64,000 bases of DNA from an uncultured Mollicutes bacterium (GTDB lineage Bacteria > Bacillota_I > Bacilli_A > RFN20 > CAG-826), in the NCBI GenBank assembly GCA_900539595.1, contig UQCQ01000001.1, positions 252,657 to 316,656 of the forward strand. The letters are read 5' to 3'. Below the pieces are notes generated by a model. That model had not been told where the DNA came from. It ran no database searches and was given only the letters and a program-made list of their open reading frames with translations. The translations under genes and the position numbers were made by a program. Below are positions 7,601-16,169 of the stretch, piece by piece; within the stretch, counting starts at the first letter, position 1; every line of letters starts with the position of its first letter.

Positions 7601-8710
7601 GTGAAGGTTTTTTGGCTTTTCAATCATCCCGCGCCTTATAAAGTCGATTTTTTTAATGCGCTCGGGCAATATTGCGACCTCGATGTTCTTTTTGAACGTA
7701 GCAGCGAAAAAGGAAGAAACTCCATCTTTTATAGCGAAAAGCCCCTTCGCTTCACCGCTCACGTCGCCCATTCCATTTATTTAGGAGGAGTCGATAATTA
7801 CACGACCGCTCCCATTTCGTATTTAAAGAAAAATCGCTACGACATCATCGTCCTGAATGGATGGCGAACCCTTACGGAACAAAAAACGATTCGTTATTGT
7901 CAAAAGAAGGGGATCCCCTACCTGTTTTACATCAACGGCGGCATCTTAAACGAGAACGAGCCTCGGTGGCTTAAGAAGCTCAAAACCCGTTGCATCTCCG
8001 GGGCAACCGCATACCTTTGTCCGGACAAGACCAGTGCCAAATATCTTCGTTATTATGGGGCAGATCCCAACGCGATAACCATTTATCCCTATTCTTCCAT
8101 TTTCCAGCGTCAGGTTCTTCCCCACGTTTTGAGCAAGGAAGAAAAAGAAGAAATTCGCAAAGAATTGGGACTAGAAGGCAGGCACATCTACATCAGTTCT
8201 GGCCAATTCATCGAAAGGAAGAATTTCGAAGAATTAATCCGTCTGTGGGCCAAAATGCCTCAAGAAGACACCCTTTATATCACGGGAGAAGGCCCATTAA
8301 GAAAAAAATACGAACGGATGAGAAAACAAATTGGAGAAAAGAATTTCCATTTGCTCCCCTATCAGCCACACAGCAAGTTGTTCCGCCTTTTCCAAGCCTG
8401 TGACGGTTTTGTTTTTCTGTCCAAATACGATATCTACGGGCACGTCATCAACGAAGCCTTGTCTCAAGGGCTGCCCGTAGTCGCAGGAGATAATATCAAC
8501 GCCGCCAAGCACCTGATTGAAAACGGAAAGAATGGATACGTATTGCCTCTAAGCGACCGAGAAGGGATCTTAAACGCCATGCAGGAGATTCTCAAACCTT
8601 CCTTTGCCGAAGAAGCCTTGAAAACAGCCAGCGTCAACACGATCGATAAGTCCGCGGAATTCCATTTTCATTATCTCGAGCAATATCTCAAGGAGCACCC
8701 GCTTCCATGA
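7601..8710 (+). CDS. GT4-family glycosyltransferase
   Basis: 369 aa from GTG 7601. GT-B fold enzyme transferring a sugar from a nucleotide-sugar donor. The N-terminal half is FNHPAPYKVDFFNAL-like; the donor-binding half has SGQFIERKNFEELI, TGEGPLRKKYE and the E-x7-E-like INEALSQGLPVVAGD. First gene of a four-gene plus-strand glycan operon; the next gene starts inside its stop (4-nt overlap). A TTG at 7583 is in frame, but the -10 box at 7589 would then lie inside the coding sequence, so GTG is preferred. Acceptor and sugar cannot be read from sequence. Confidence 0.85.
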   Translation: MKVFWLFNHPAPYKVDFFNALGQYCDLDVLFERSSEKGRNSIFYSEKPLRFTAHVAHSIYLGGVDNYTTAPISYLKKNRYDIIVLNGWRTLTEQKTIRYCQKKGIPYLFYINGGILNENEPRWLKKLKTRCISGATAYLCPDKTSAKYLRYYGADPNAITIYPYSSIFQRQVLPHVLSKEEKEEIRKELGLEGRHIYISSGQFIERKNFEELIRLWAKMPQEDTLYITGEGPLRKKYERMRKQIGEKNFHLLPYQPHSKLFRLFQACDGFVFLSKYDIYGHVINEALSQGLPVVAGDNINAAKHLIENGKNGYVLPLSDREGILNAMQEILKPSFAEEALKTASVNTIDKSAEFHFHYLEQYLKEHPLP

Positions 8711-9858
8711 ATATCGCCTATTTAACCACATCCTTGCCCGATGACGTTTTTAACTTACTCGTCTCCGCAAGCCCTATTAAGCCCAATCCCGCGGGGCAAA
8801 ATTTTCATGCTAAAGCCATTCGTTCCTTGGCTCTTGCGGGTGCCCATATCGATGTTTATTCGATGATCCCCATCCCGGGATATGTAGAATCCAATGAGAT
8901 TGTTTTTTCGGAAAATCTCACTTATCACCTCATGAATCGATACACGTCCCGCCTGAAAAACAAAATATCCCTCGTTTCGCACATCGTAAAAGCCATTGAA
9001 TCCACGTGGGATAAAATCCCCGACATCCTCCTTTATGATTCCTTGAACCTCACTTTGTCCACGGTAGCCATGCGCCTAAAAAAAGCCCATAAGCTTCCTG
9101 TTGTTGCTTTCTTAACGGATGATCCCGTTAATTTATCCAGCACATCGGATTTCTATCAAAAACAGGTGATTAAGGTCTCGCAGAATGCCGATGGCTATAT
9201 CGCCTTGACCGAAGGGCTTGTTCGCCGTTTTCATTCAAGCGAAATCCCATCCCTTCGTCTCTTGGGGTTTGTCGATTCCGTAAAACGATATAATCGCCCC
9301 GTATCCCAACCTTACGACTATTATGGCGGGGCCCTATTTGAAAAGGACATTTCAATGGCTTTACTTTACGCCTATTCCAAAGCCAAACCCCGCACCGAGC
9401 TTTTCATCGCCGGGCACGGCCCCTTGGATACGACGATCAAAACGTTCGCACGATCGAATCCTCGAATTCATTTTTTGGGTCAGATCCCCAAAGAAACCCA
9501 TTATGCCTATGTGCAGAACGCGAATATCACCTGGAATCCGCGTACTTATCGGAAAAGTTTAGATGAGGTCTCCGTCCCTTCCAAAGTTTTGGAATATCTT
9601 GCTTATTCCCCTTGCATCGTCTCTTCCTATAGTCAAAGTATCGACGAAGAATTTCATTCCAACATCAACTGGCTAAGCAAAAAAGAACTAACGGGGTCCC
9701 CCAATATCGAGGAATTCTTTAAAAATCACTTAAGCGAGCAAGGGGATTGGAAAGACTTAATTCCCAACCAGGCTCAGGAAAAAATCCTCCGCGAACTTGG
9801 CCCGCTTTGTAGCGGCGAAAAGATGCTTGCTTTCCTTCAAGGACTTTTAAGTCGGTAA
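8707..9858 (+). CDS. Glycosyltransferase, GT4-like
   Basis: 383 aa, no signal peptide, GT-B fold. Opens with MNIAYLTTSLPDDVF and the acceptor-side pattern NPAGQNFHAKAIRSLALAGA. The donor-side half has FIAGHGPLD, IHFLGQIPKETHYAYV and VPSKVLEYLAYSPCIVSS, typical of GT4 relatives. ATGA overlap with the preceding glycosyltransferase indicates translational coupling. Probably adds one sugar to the same lipid-linked repeat unit that the next gene's flippase exports (inference). Confidence 0.8.
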   Translation: MNIAYLTTSLPDDVFNLLVSASPIKPNPAGQNFHAKAIRSLALAGAHIDVYSMIPIPGYVESNEIVFSENLTYHLMNRYTSRLKNKISLVSHIVKAIESTWDKIPDILLYDSLNLTLSTVAMRLKKAHKLPVVAFLTDDPVNLSSTSDFYQKQVIKVSQNADGYIALTEGLVRRFHSSEIPSLRLLGFVDSVKRYNRPVSQPYDYYGGALFEKDISMALLYAYSKAKPRTELFIAGHGPLDTTIKTFARSNPRIHFLGQIPKETHYAYVQNANITWNPRTYRKSLDEVSVPSKVLEYLAYSPCIVSSYSQSIDEEFHSNINWLSKKELTGSPNIEEFFKNHLSEQGDWKDLIPNQAQEKILRELGPLCSGEKMLAFLQGLLSR

Positions 9859-9863
9859 TCACT

Positions 9864-11438
9864 ATGGCAACGAGCATCGCAAAGAAAACCGCGCCTTCTA
9901 ACGTCCGCGCTAACGTCGTCATTAATTTAATTCGCACCTTGACGATGACGATTCTGTCGTTCATCACTTTCCCTTATGTCACCCGTGCATTGGGCGATCA
10001 AGTTTTTGGTCTTTATACCTGGGCAAATACCTTTGTTTACTACTTCTTGATTTTGGCCAAAATCTCCATCCCCAATGTCGCGATCCGCGAATGTTCGAAA
10101 GTTCGAGACGACCCCGAGAAATTCTCTCACTTAGCTCAACAGTTCTTTTTGTTGCAAGGCATCACCACTCTCATCAGTTTTATCTTCATGACAAGCTTGG
10201 TTTTTTCCGTCCCTTCTTTGTCGGAAAATAGCGGGCTCATTTTCCTCTTATCCCTTAATTTCCTTACCGGCGTTTTCTCCTTTGAATGGATTTATATCGC
10301 CTTGGAAAAACATTTCTACATCACAGTCCGTTCCATCACCCTTTTAGCCTTGGGCGCTTTGATGACTTTTGTTTTCATCAAAGCAGGGGCCTCCTACCCC
10401 GATTCGGAAGGGGGGCAGGTGAATCTTGCAATGAACGAGGTTCATATCTACGCCTTAATCACGGTCTCCACCACGATATTCACTTCCTTAGTTAATGTCT
10501 TGGTTTTGCCTCGATACGTCTCTTTTAAGAAGACGGCCCCTTATTCCTTCAAAGGTTTTGTGAAGCCATTATTAGTCCTCTTTGCAGTATCCGCCGCTCT
10601 CACTTTGTACAATCAAACCGATGAATTCATTCTCGGATTTTTAGATCCAAGCAAAGCTTCCGTCGGAGCTTATTCTGTCGGAGTGAAGGGGGTAGATATC
10701 GTTATCACGTTAATCACCTCCCTGTACGCCGTTTTCATGCCGCGGGCCTCCTACTATTACGAAAAAGAGAACAAGGTCTTCTATCAAAACCTCATCGTCT
10801 ATTCCTTCAATATCACCTTCTTTATCGCCATTCCCGCGATTGCAACCATGACGACGCTTTCGGGGCCCATCACCTCGCTAATTTCCGGCTCATCCGCTTC
10901 CGGCCAATATCAAGACGGAGCTTGGGTTTTAGTCGCCTTGTCTTGTATGATGCTTACCTATTCCATCGGAGATAACATCTACACGGAAATCTTTATCCCC
11001 GCCAAGCAAGAAGGCAAATACCTTTATGCGATGCTAATTGGCGTCGTTCTCAATATCGGGCTTTCCTTCCTCTTTGCCTATTTTGTTTTCCCCATCCATC
11101 CTGCAATTGGGGTGGCCATCGCTACAGGGGGGACGGATATTCTGCTTTTGGCCTACCTCATTCGTTCCAGTTGGAAATGGAGCAAAAAAGCAATCTTCAA
11201 TTGGAACAATCTGAAGATTTGTAGCCTTGGGGTCATGATTGCCGTCTTCACGTTGCTGTTAAAACCTGTTTTAGCCAAGGCCCTTCCTTTTTCTAGCGGT
11301 ACCTGGCAGCATGAATTATCCTTGCTTTTAAGCCTTGTTGGCATGGACGCCGTCATTTATATCGGCGGACTCGTTTTATGCAAAGAACGCTTGGTTTGCA
11401 GCGTTTTCCGGAAAAAGAAAGAAGAGAATCATGAGTAA
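9864..11438 (+). CDS. Polysaccharide flippase, Wzx/MviN-like (MOP superfamily)
   Basis: 524 aa with about 14 predicted membrane helices. N-terminal ITFPYVTRALGDQVFGLYTW is the classic start of the polysaccharide transporter (PST) family, which flips undecaprenyl-linked repeat units across the membrane. Starts 5 nt after the second glycosyltransferase and overlaps the TupA-like gene by 8 nt. With the polymerase-like gene at 13268 it makes a plausible Wzx/Wzy pathway. Confidence 0.9.
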   Translation: MATSIAKKTAPSNVRANVVINLIRTLTMTILSFITFPYVTRALGDQVFGLYTWANTFVYYFLILAKISIPNVAIRECSKVRDDPEKFSHLAQQFFLLQGITTLISFIFMTSLVFSVPSLSENSGLIFLLSLNFLTGVFSFEWIYIALEKHFYITVRSITLLALGALMTFVFIKAGASYPDSEGGQVNLAMNEVHIYALITVSTTIFTSLVNVLVLPRYVSFKKTAPYSFKGFVKPLLVLFAVSAALTLYNQTDEFILGFLDPSKASVGAYSVGVKGVDIVITLITSLYAVFMPRASYYYEKENKVFYQNLIVYSFNITFFIAIPAIATMTTLSGPITSLISGSSASGQYQDGAWVLVALSCMMLTYSIGDNIYTEIFIPAKQEGKYLYAMLIGVVLNIGLSFLFAYFVFPIHPAIGVAIATGGTDILLLAYLIRSSWKWSKKAIFNWNNLKICSLGVMIAVFTLLLKPVLAKALPFSSGTWQHELSLLLSLVGMDAVIYIGGLVLCKERLVCSVFRKKKEENHE

Positions 11439-12339
11439 TCCCAATCTACATGAAAACAAATTCAAGCGGGCGATCGCCGTCTCTTTGCGCGGTTTGATTA
11501 AAGTCATCAGCCCCACCTCTTACGTCAAATTGCAGTATCGTTACATCACTCACCATAAATGCAATCTCAAAAACCCGAAACGTTACACGGAGAAATTGCA
11601 GTACTTACGCCTATACGTCTATCCAAAATGGAAGGAAGTATCCGAATGCGCAGACCGCGTCGCCGTGCGGAACTACGTGGCTAAAAAGGGATTCAAGGAT
11701 ATCTTGATCCCTAGTTTTGGCTCTTATGCGCATTTTGACGACATCCCCTTTGACACCTTGCCAAATTCCTTTGTTTTAAAGTGCTCCCATGCTTCGGGTT
11801 TCAACATCATCGTCCGCGACAAATCGCAGCTTAACAAAGAAGAGGCCCGAAAGAAAATGGAAAAATGGCTATCGACGGACTACGGCAAGAAAACCGTGGA
11901 ACGCCACTATAGCTCCATCCCTCCCCGCATCCTTGTAGAAGGGTTTATCGGAGACGAAGAACATCTCCCCACCGAATATAAAATCCACGTTTATAACGGC
12001 AAGGCCAAAAACCTCTATGTCGTCACAGGAAGAGGTGAAGATATTCGTTATACTGAACTCTATACGGACTGGACTCCCTTTGATGGCAGCCAGTTTAACG
12101 GATGGAAAAAAGCGGATGTTTGCCCCCCTAGGCCAGATAATTTCGATGAAATGATTCGTATCGCAGAGGCATTATGTGCCCCTTTCCCCTTTGTCCGTTG
12201 TGACCTTTATTCCGTCCGTGGAAAAATCTATTTTGGGGAAATGACCTTTACCCCTGCAAAAGGAACCTTGATTCTCGACGATGATTCTTGCGATGAACTC
12301 ATCGGGGAATGGCTGGATATCCGTCCTTATCAAAAATAG
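11431..12339 (+). CDS. TupA-like ATP-grasp protein
   Basis: 302 aa. Similar to the ATPgrasp_TupA family, named after the teichuronopeptide biosynthesis protein of alkaliphilic Bacillus. Visible elements are NPKRYTEKLQYLRLY near the N-terminus, NSFVLKCSHASGFNIIV, ILVEGFIG and the metal-binding end FPFVRCDLYSVRGKIYFGE. These enzymes are thought to attach an amino acid or other carboxylate to a surface glycan. ATG 11431 overlaps the flippase stop; the longer open frame upstream is inside the flippase gene. Last gene of the plus-strand operon, 3 nt from a convergent lipoprotein gene. Confidence 0.8.
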   Translation: MSNPNLHENKFKRAIAVSLRGLIKVISPTSYVKLQYRYITHHKCNLKNPKRYTEKLQYLRLYVYPKWKEVSECADRVAVRNYVAKKGFKDILIPSFGSYAHFDDIPFDTLPNSFVLKCSHASGFNIIVRDKSQLNKEEARKKMEKWLSTDYGKKTVERHYSSIPPRILVEGFIGDEEHLPTEYKIHVYNGKAKNLYVVTGRGEDIRYTELYTDWTPFDGSQFNGWKKADVCPPRPDNFDEMIRIAEALCAPFPFVRCDLYSVRGKIYFGEMTFTPAKGTLILDDDSCDELIGEWLDIRPYQK

Positions 12340-12342
12340 AAA

Positions 12343-13275
12343 TTAAGCCCAAGAACTATCGGGGAAGAAGACTTCAAGCAAAGCAAGGCCAATGTGGTAG
12401 GTGCTTTCCTCGTCGAAATCCGCGCTGGCACCAAATGGATCGTCATGGAGGCGATAGCTCATCGACATACCAATCGTCCCTCTAGGATCGTAGCCAACAT
12501 CATCAAAATAGAAACCAACTAACGAGGTGAATTCGCTGGAATAGTTCGCCTGCAATTTCACTTCCGGCAAAAAGAAGCCTGAGGATTCGATCGTTTTTCC
12601 ATCGGCCATATATTTGTAGAAGCTAACATAGATATCAAAACTGACGACACGCCCGCCCATTTCCCCCAAGGTGTCGCTTGCTCCGCGAGCAGAAAAGGCA
12701 AAATAAGACCCTCCTTGCATCGTCACGGGGAAGCGGGTTCCGTATCCGCTTTGGTCTAACAAAACAAGGGAGTAGGAACTCCAGGCATTGCATTTAATCT
12801 GGCCGTTATAGAGTTTAGAAAGATAGCCTTTGGAAAAAGCAGAATGATAACGCGTTAATTTCTTGGTTTGACCGTAAACCTTGCCAATTAAAGAGGAATT
12901 ATCCACCCATTGACCAACCGGTCCCGGGACTATGTCTTCCCCAAAAGGCGTCTCATCTCCCTTTAACGTCCACGTTAAATCAGTATCCCCGTCTTTAAAT
13001 CCTTCCGGATGCCATTTCTTGGCCTGCCGAAGCCCAAAGCAGTCACGAGGCTCCTCGTAATTCCCCGAGCCATTGAAATAGCCGTCTTGGCCATGGGAAA
13101 CGGTTTTAAAAGTCGAGTGGTCCTTTTCCTGAATGCCCGCATCCCACTTGTTATAACGGTTCTCCGTCATAACCGGTTGGATATAGGCGTCCCCCGGATA
13201 AAGTTCGGAAGTGTCCGCGCAGGAACATAAAGCCACGATGGCAACGCCTGCTAGTAAGAAATGGAATTTACGCAT
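12343..13275 (-). CDS. Putative lipoprotein of the glycan locus
   Basis: 310 aa from ATG 13275, which has AAGGAGG 9 nt upstream; the frame is open 23 codons further but those lie in the upstream gene. N-terminus MRKFHFLLAGVAIVALCSCA is a lipoprotein signal with an imperfect lipobox (Leu-Cys-Ser-Cys). The rest is a mature extracellular domain rich in Tyr, Gly and Asp with no family I recognise; its beta-rich look suggests a jelly-roll or carbohydrate-binding fold (weak inference). Last gene of the three-gene minus operon; its start overlaps the polymerase-like gene by 8 nt. Confidence 0.7.
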   Translation of the reverse strand: MRKFHFLLAGVAIVALCSCADTSELYPGDAYIQPVMTENRYNKWDAGIQEKDHSTFKTVSHGQDGYFNGSGNYEEPRDCFGLRQAKKWHPEGFKDGDTDLTWTLKGDETPFGEDIVPGPVGQWVDNSSLIGKVYGQTKKLTRYHSAFSKGYLSKLYNGQIKCNAWSSYSLVLLDQSGYGTRFPVTMQGGSYFAFSARGASDTLGEMGGRVVSFDIYVSFYKYMADGKTIESSGFFLPEVKLQANYSSEFTSLVGFYFDDVGYDPRGTIGMSMSYRLHDDPFGASADFDEESTYHIGLALLEVFFPDSSWA

Positions 13276-14701
13276 GGATGGTGGCCTCCTTCTTTTCGGA
13301 GAACGTGGGCGAATAGAGGTATCCGCCGATGGCAAGTAAACCAAATATCAACGGGCTTCTCGTTACAGGCACGAACCCGCTCGCGTGACGGAAGGGAAGT
13401 TCATCGCTATAGAAGGTGAGATAGATAAACGCGGCGAAAAGGATACCCATAAAGACCCCCTGTACCGCGTGGTTTTCGTTTTCTTTCCGTAATGCAAAGT
13501 AATAATGACGAATGGCAAGGAACAAAACGACAAGGTAAGCGGCAAAACCCAAAAGCCCATTTTCATAAAGGACATTGATTTCAAAACACCTCGTCAAATG
13601 AACCCCGCTAGAAAGATCAAAGCCAAATAGGAGGGTCTTAAAGGAAATCCCCGTCGTACCACGGTTGTAATAACCACCATAGAAAATATCTTGGATAGCC
13701 AAACGAATCCGTCCAAAGAAGGAGGTATCGCTAGCCAGGGAAAGCGAAATCCGTGGAATTCCCGCATTCAGCAAAATATCGTTAGAAGCATCCGCGAAGA
13801 ACAAAACAACCAAGGCCAGTACGCAGACCATCAGGAAAATCCAAATACCAAGGGCAACCGCATTGGCTGCTTTTCCTTTCCAAAGCATAAACAAACGGAC
13901 CATGCCCATGGCAAAATAGACGAGGAACAAAAGGATGAGGACCCTCTTTAAGGGGATAAAAGCTAAATCCAGAACGCCAACAAGGGCAAAACCCGCAAGG
14001 ATTAAGAAATTCCGAAGGTTCTTTTTGGGATTCATCCAAAATAAACCAATCCCCGATGCCCCAAGCAAAAATGCCGAGGTCTTTCCATAAGCCATGGAGC
14101 ATTCTACCAGCGAAAATCCGTTGAGGGTCTTGGTTTCGCTAGCAATGGGGAAAACAACTCCATCAAAATAATAAACTTGCCCTGAATAACGTTTCGCATA
14201 GAAAAACCCATAACGGCTTAATCCGTAAACGCCACTAATTAAGGTGAGGAGAGCAAGGCCACATAGCACGCCAAAGACAACATATTCCCCTTTCAGCGAA
14301 GGGATATTTTTCAAACAGAAGCCAAGGAGAAAAAAGCCAACAAATCCAATGATTTGAAGGAGATTTTGCAAGATTGCCAAAACAACATTGCCAGAATAAT
14401 AACGGAGCCAGAAAGACGAAAAGCCAAGCAGCAAAGCCAAAACCCCAACCGGAATCAAACGGATCAAAATCTTTTTTTGCTGTTGCTTGGAATAGGCTTT
14501 TTGAACGAAGGGGAATGCCATCACGGCGATGAGAGCTCCAAAAATCCGAAGAACGGATATCCCCGTCAATCCTGCGAAGCCAAAGAACACAAGCGCAATG
14601 ATTTCAATCCCCAAAAAGGAAAGAACCGTATCGTAACGTTGGAGGAAACTATCGTTTTCCTCAATTGTTTTTTCTTTTTCCATATTACCAGTATGCACCA
14701 T
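13268..14701 (-). CDS. O-antigen polymerase/ligase-like membrane protein
   Basis: 477 aa, about 12 predicted helices with a large extracytoplasmic loop before the last helices, the topology of Wzy/WaaL-like polysaccharide polymerases or ligases. Such proteins share little sequence, so the call rests on topology and context (flippase and glycosyltransferases adjacent). The start may be ATG 14701 or ATG 14683; the second lies 2 nt past the stop of the upstream gene and would suit termination-reinitiation. Neither has a clear Shine-Dalgarno. Confidence 0.7.
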   Translation of the reverse strand: MVHTGNMEKEKTIEENDSFLQRYDTVLSFLGIEIIALVFFGFAGLTGISVLRIFGALIAVMAFPFVQKAYSKQQQKKILIRLIPVGVLALLLGFSSFWLRYYSGNVVLAILQNLLQIIGFVGFFLLGFCLKNIPSLKGEYVVFGVLCGLALLTLISGVYGLSRYGFFYAKRYSGQVYYFDGVVFPIASETKTLNGFSLVECSMAYGKTSAFLLGASGIGLFWMNPKKNLRNFLILAGFALVGVLDLAFIPLKRVLILLFLVYFAMGMVRLFMLWKGKAANAVALGIWIFLMVCVLALVVLFFADASNDILLNAGIPRISLSLASDTSFFGRIRLAIQDIFYGGYYNRGTTGISFKTLLFGFDLSSGVHLTRCFEINVLYENGLLGFAAYLVVLFLAIRHYYFALRKENENHAVQGVFMGILFAAFIYLTFYSDELPFRHASGFVPVTRSPLIFGLLAIGGYLYSPTFSEKKEATIHA

Positions 14702-15626
14702 TTTCCACTTTCTTAAAACCTTCCACCTTTTTGGTGGGGTGAATCCAATTTTCGTTCACATATTGGGAAACGTGGCTTCGATTTTCCCATCTTCTACCCA
14801 TAATTCCAAACAAGGTGGAGGTGGCTCCTCCTGTTTGAATCCCTTGCTTCCCAAGCGACTTGGCATAAAGGGCTAAGAAGCTGCCATACGCCCCTGCCCC
14901 AACAAGCAAAACATCAAAATCCGTTTCCTTCATTTGGGCTTCCATTTTTTCTAGTTCATCGAAAAAGGAGGGGGACGTGGGTGTAGCATCCGCGAATGTA
15001 AGGGGGGCTTCAATCACTTGCAAGTCCATCTCTGGGAGGATATCGCTACCTTTTGGGAAAAGGCTTTGTCTCTTCTGGTATTGCGACAGGATATCTTCTT
15101 TAAAAGGGCTGATGACAAGAACTTTCTTTCCTTTTAAATGAGTCGTCCAATCTCCGTGCAGCGGCTCCATCCCTTCATAAAGAATCGGGAAGGATTTCGG
15201 GCAATAATATCTGGCAAAATAGTCTTCCATGTGAAGTCCAGAAATCCCTAGAAAGTCCACTTCCTGAAGCAAAGGGAACAAAACATCGCCATATCGCTTT
15301 AACGATTCTTCATCCGTTGGAAAATAGCCCGCGTTGTTTTTAATCGAATAACGGACGGATTCTTTGTATTTCTTCTTCCACCCCAATTTGATTTTCTCAT
15401 GATTGTTCAAGCAGGATAGTTCCACCGCCCCAAAACGGATAGCGGAGAAGGGTTTAGAAGAATCCAAAGCGTCTTTTAACGTTTGGTTCGTCGATTCTAA
15501 ACCTAATGCCTTGCCACGAAAGTGTTTCGTAGAAGGTTTGATATGGAAAAGTCGATACCCCAAAACCTTGGGGGTATTCTTCAAAAAATACAGTACATAG
15601 CTAAACCGTCTTTTCCAAAGTTTCAC
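14685..15626 (-). CDS. GT-D-fold glycosyltransferase-like protein
   Basis: 313 aa. Resembles the GT-D (former DUF1792) glycosyltransferases: FSAIRFGAVELSCL corresponds to the conserved 'RfGDgE' region, with Ala-Val in place of Gly-Asp, and VLLVGAGAYGSFLALYAKSL to the C-terminal Rossmann-like motif. Annotation is moderate. GTG start at 15626, with TATAAT ending 7 nt upstream and no Shine-Dalgarno, so the transcript is predicted leaderless. First gene of the minus operon GT-D, polymerase, lipoprotein, which converges with the plus operon. Confidence 0.6.
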   Translation of the reverse strand: MKLWKRRFSYVLYFLKNTPKVLGYRLFHIKPSTKHFRGKALGLESTNQTLKDALDSSKPFSAIRFGAVELSCLNNHEKIKLGWKKKYKESVRYSIKNNAGYFPTDEESLKRYGDVLFPLLQEVDFLGISGLHMEDYFARYYCPKSFPILYEGMEPLHGDWTTHLKGKKVLVISPFKEDILSQYQKRQSLFPKGSDILPEMDLQVIEAPLTFADATPTSPSFFDELEKMEAQMKETDFDVLLVGAGAYGSFLALYAKSLGKQGIQTGGATSTLFGIMGRRWENRSHVSQYVNENWIHPTKKVEGFKKVENGAYW

Positions 15627-15633
15627 GAGAATG

Positions 15634-15639
15634 ATTATA
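15634..15639 (-). promoter_or_regulatory. -10 box of the GT-D operon, leaderless GTG start
   Basis: TATAAT on the minus strand, 7 nt before GTG 15626. TTTATA sits 17 nt upstream as a possible -35, inside a small inverted repeat (ACCCTT/AAGGGT). Confidence 0.55.
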
Positions 15640-15685
15640 GCGTAGACCCACCCTTATAAAGAAGGGTGAGCAACAAAACATTCTC

Positions 15686-16042
15686 TTATTCGCCCGAATA
15701 ATTTGGGTCTTCGGAACGAAGGTGTCTTAAGAAGGCGGTTCCGATGAGTCCAAAAACCATCAAAATAGCGAAAACAAAAGCCACGGCAAAGCCAATCCAC
15801 ATGGCCACAAAAGAAGTCTGAGCCAGCGTGCCTTGGGAGTAAAGGATCCAAAAACATAGCCCCGCGGCAAGACCTAAAAATAACCCCGGCAAGGCAAAAC
15901 GATAGCAAATCATCGTAAACCTCGTCCAGAAACGGATGGAATTTTCATGTTCCCCCTGCGGTTTCTTGGGTTTCTTTTGTTTTCTTTCGACGTCCTTCTT
16001 CTCGCTGACGACTTCAATTTCTTTGGCTTCGAATTCACTCAT
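15686..16042 (-). CDS. Small two-helix membrane protein, unknown
   Basis: 118 aa from ATG 16042. A charged N-terminus (EVVSEKKDVERKQKKPKKPQ) is followed by two membrane helices at about residues 48-70 and 78-105 and a short tail. No family recognised. GATAAT (16050-16055) ends 7 nt upstream and there is no Shine-Dalgarno, so a leaderless mRNA is predicted; this is why 16042 is chosen over ATG 16063. It sits between trpS, which has its own terminator, and the GT-D operon. Confidence 0.65.
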   Translation of the reverse strand: MSEFEAKEIEVVSEKKDVERKQKKPKKPQGEHENSIRFWTRFTMICYRFALPGLFLGLAAGLCFWILYSQGTLAQTSFVAMWIGFAVAFVFAILMVFGLIGTAFLRHLRSEDPNYSGE

Positions 16043-16049
16043 GAAGCCC

Positions 16050-16078
16050 ATTATCATGGCCAAGCAAGAAAACTACAA
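16050..16078 (-). promoter_or_regulatory. Leaderless promoter of the two-helix membrane protein
   Basis: TTGTAG (16073-16078), 17-nt spacer, GATAAT (16050-16055), 7 nt to ATG 16042 on the minus strand. Confidence 0.5.
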
Positions 16079-16140
16079 GTAACTTGCGTCATCCTTCCGC
16101 GTCATAAAGAGCGCACACACCCCTTCATCCCCCTTAAACC

Positions 16141-16165
16141 AAAAAAGAGGCGGGCGCCTCTTTTT
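16141..16165 (-). terminator. Terminator after trpS
   Basis: GAGGC-GGGC-GCCTC (16147-16160) flanked by six A on the left and five T on the right, so it can work on both strands. On the minus strand it lies just past the trpS stop. Confidence 0.85.
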
Positions 16166-16169
16166 CTCG

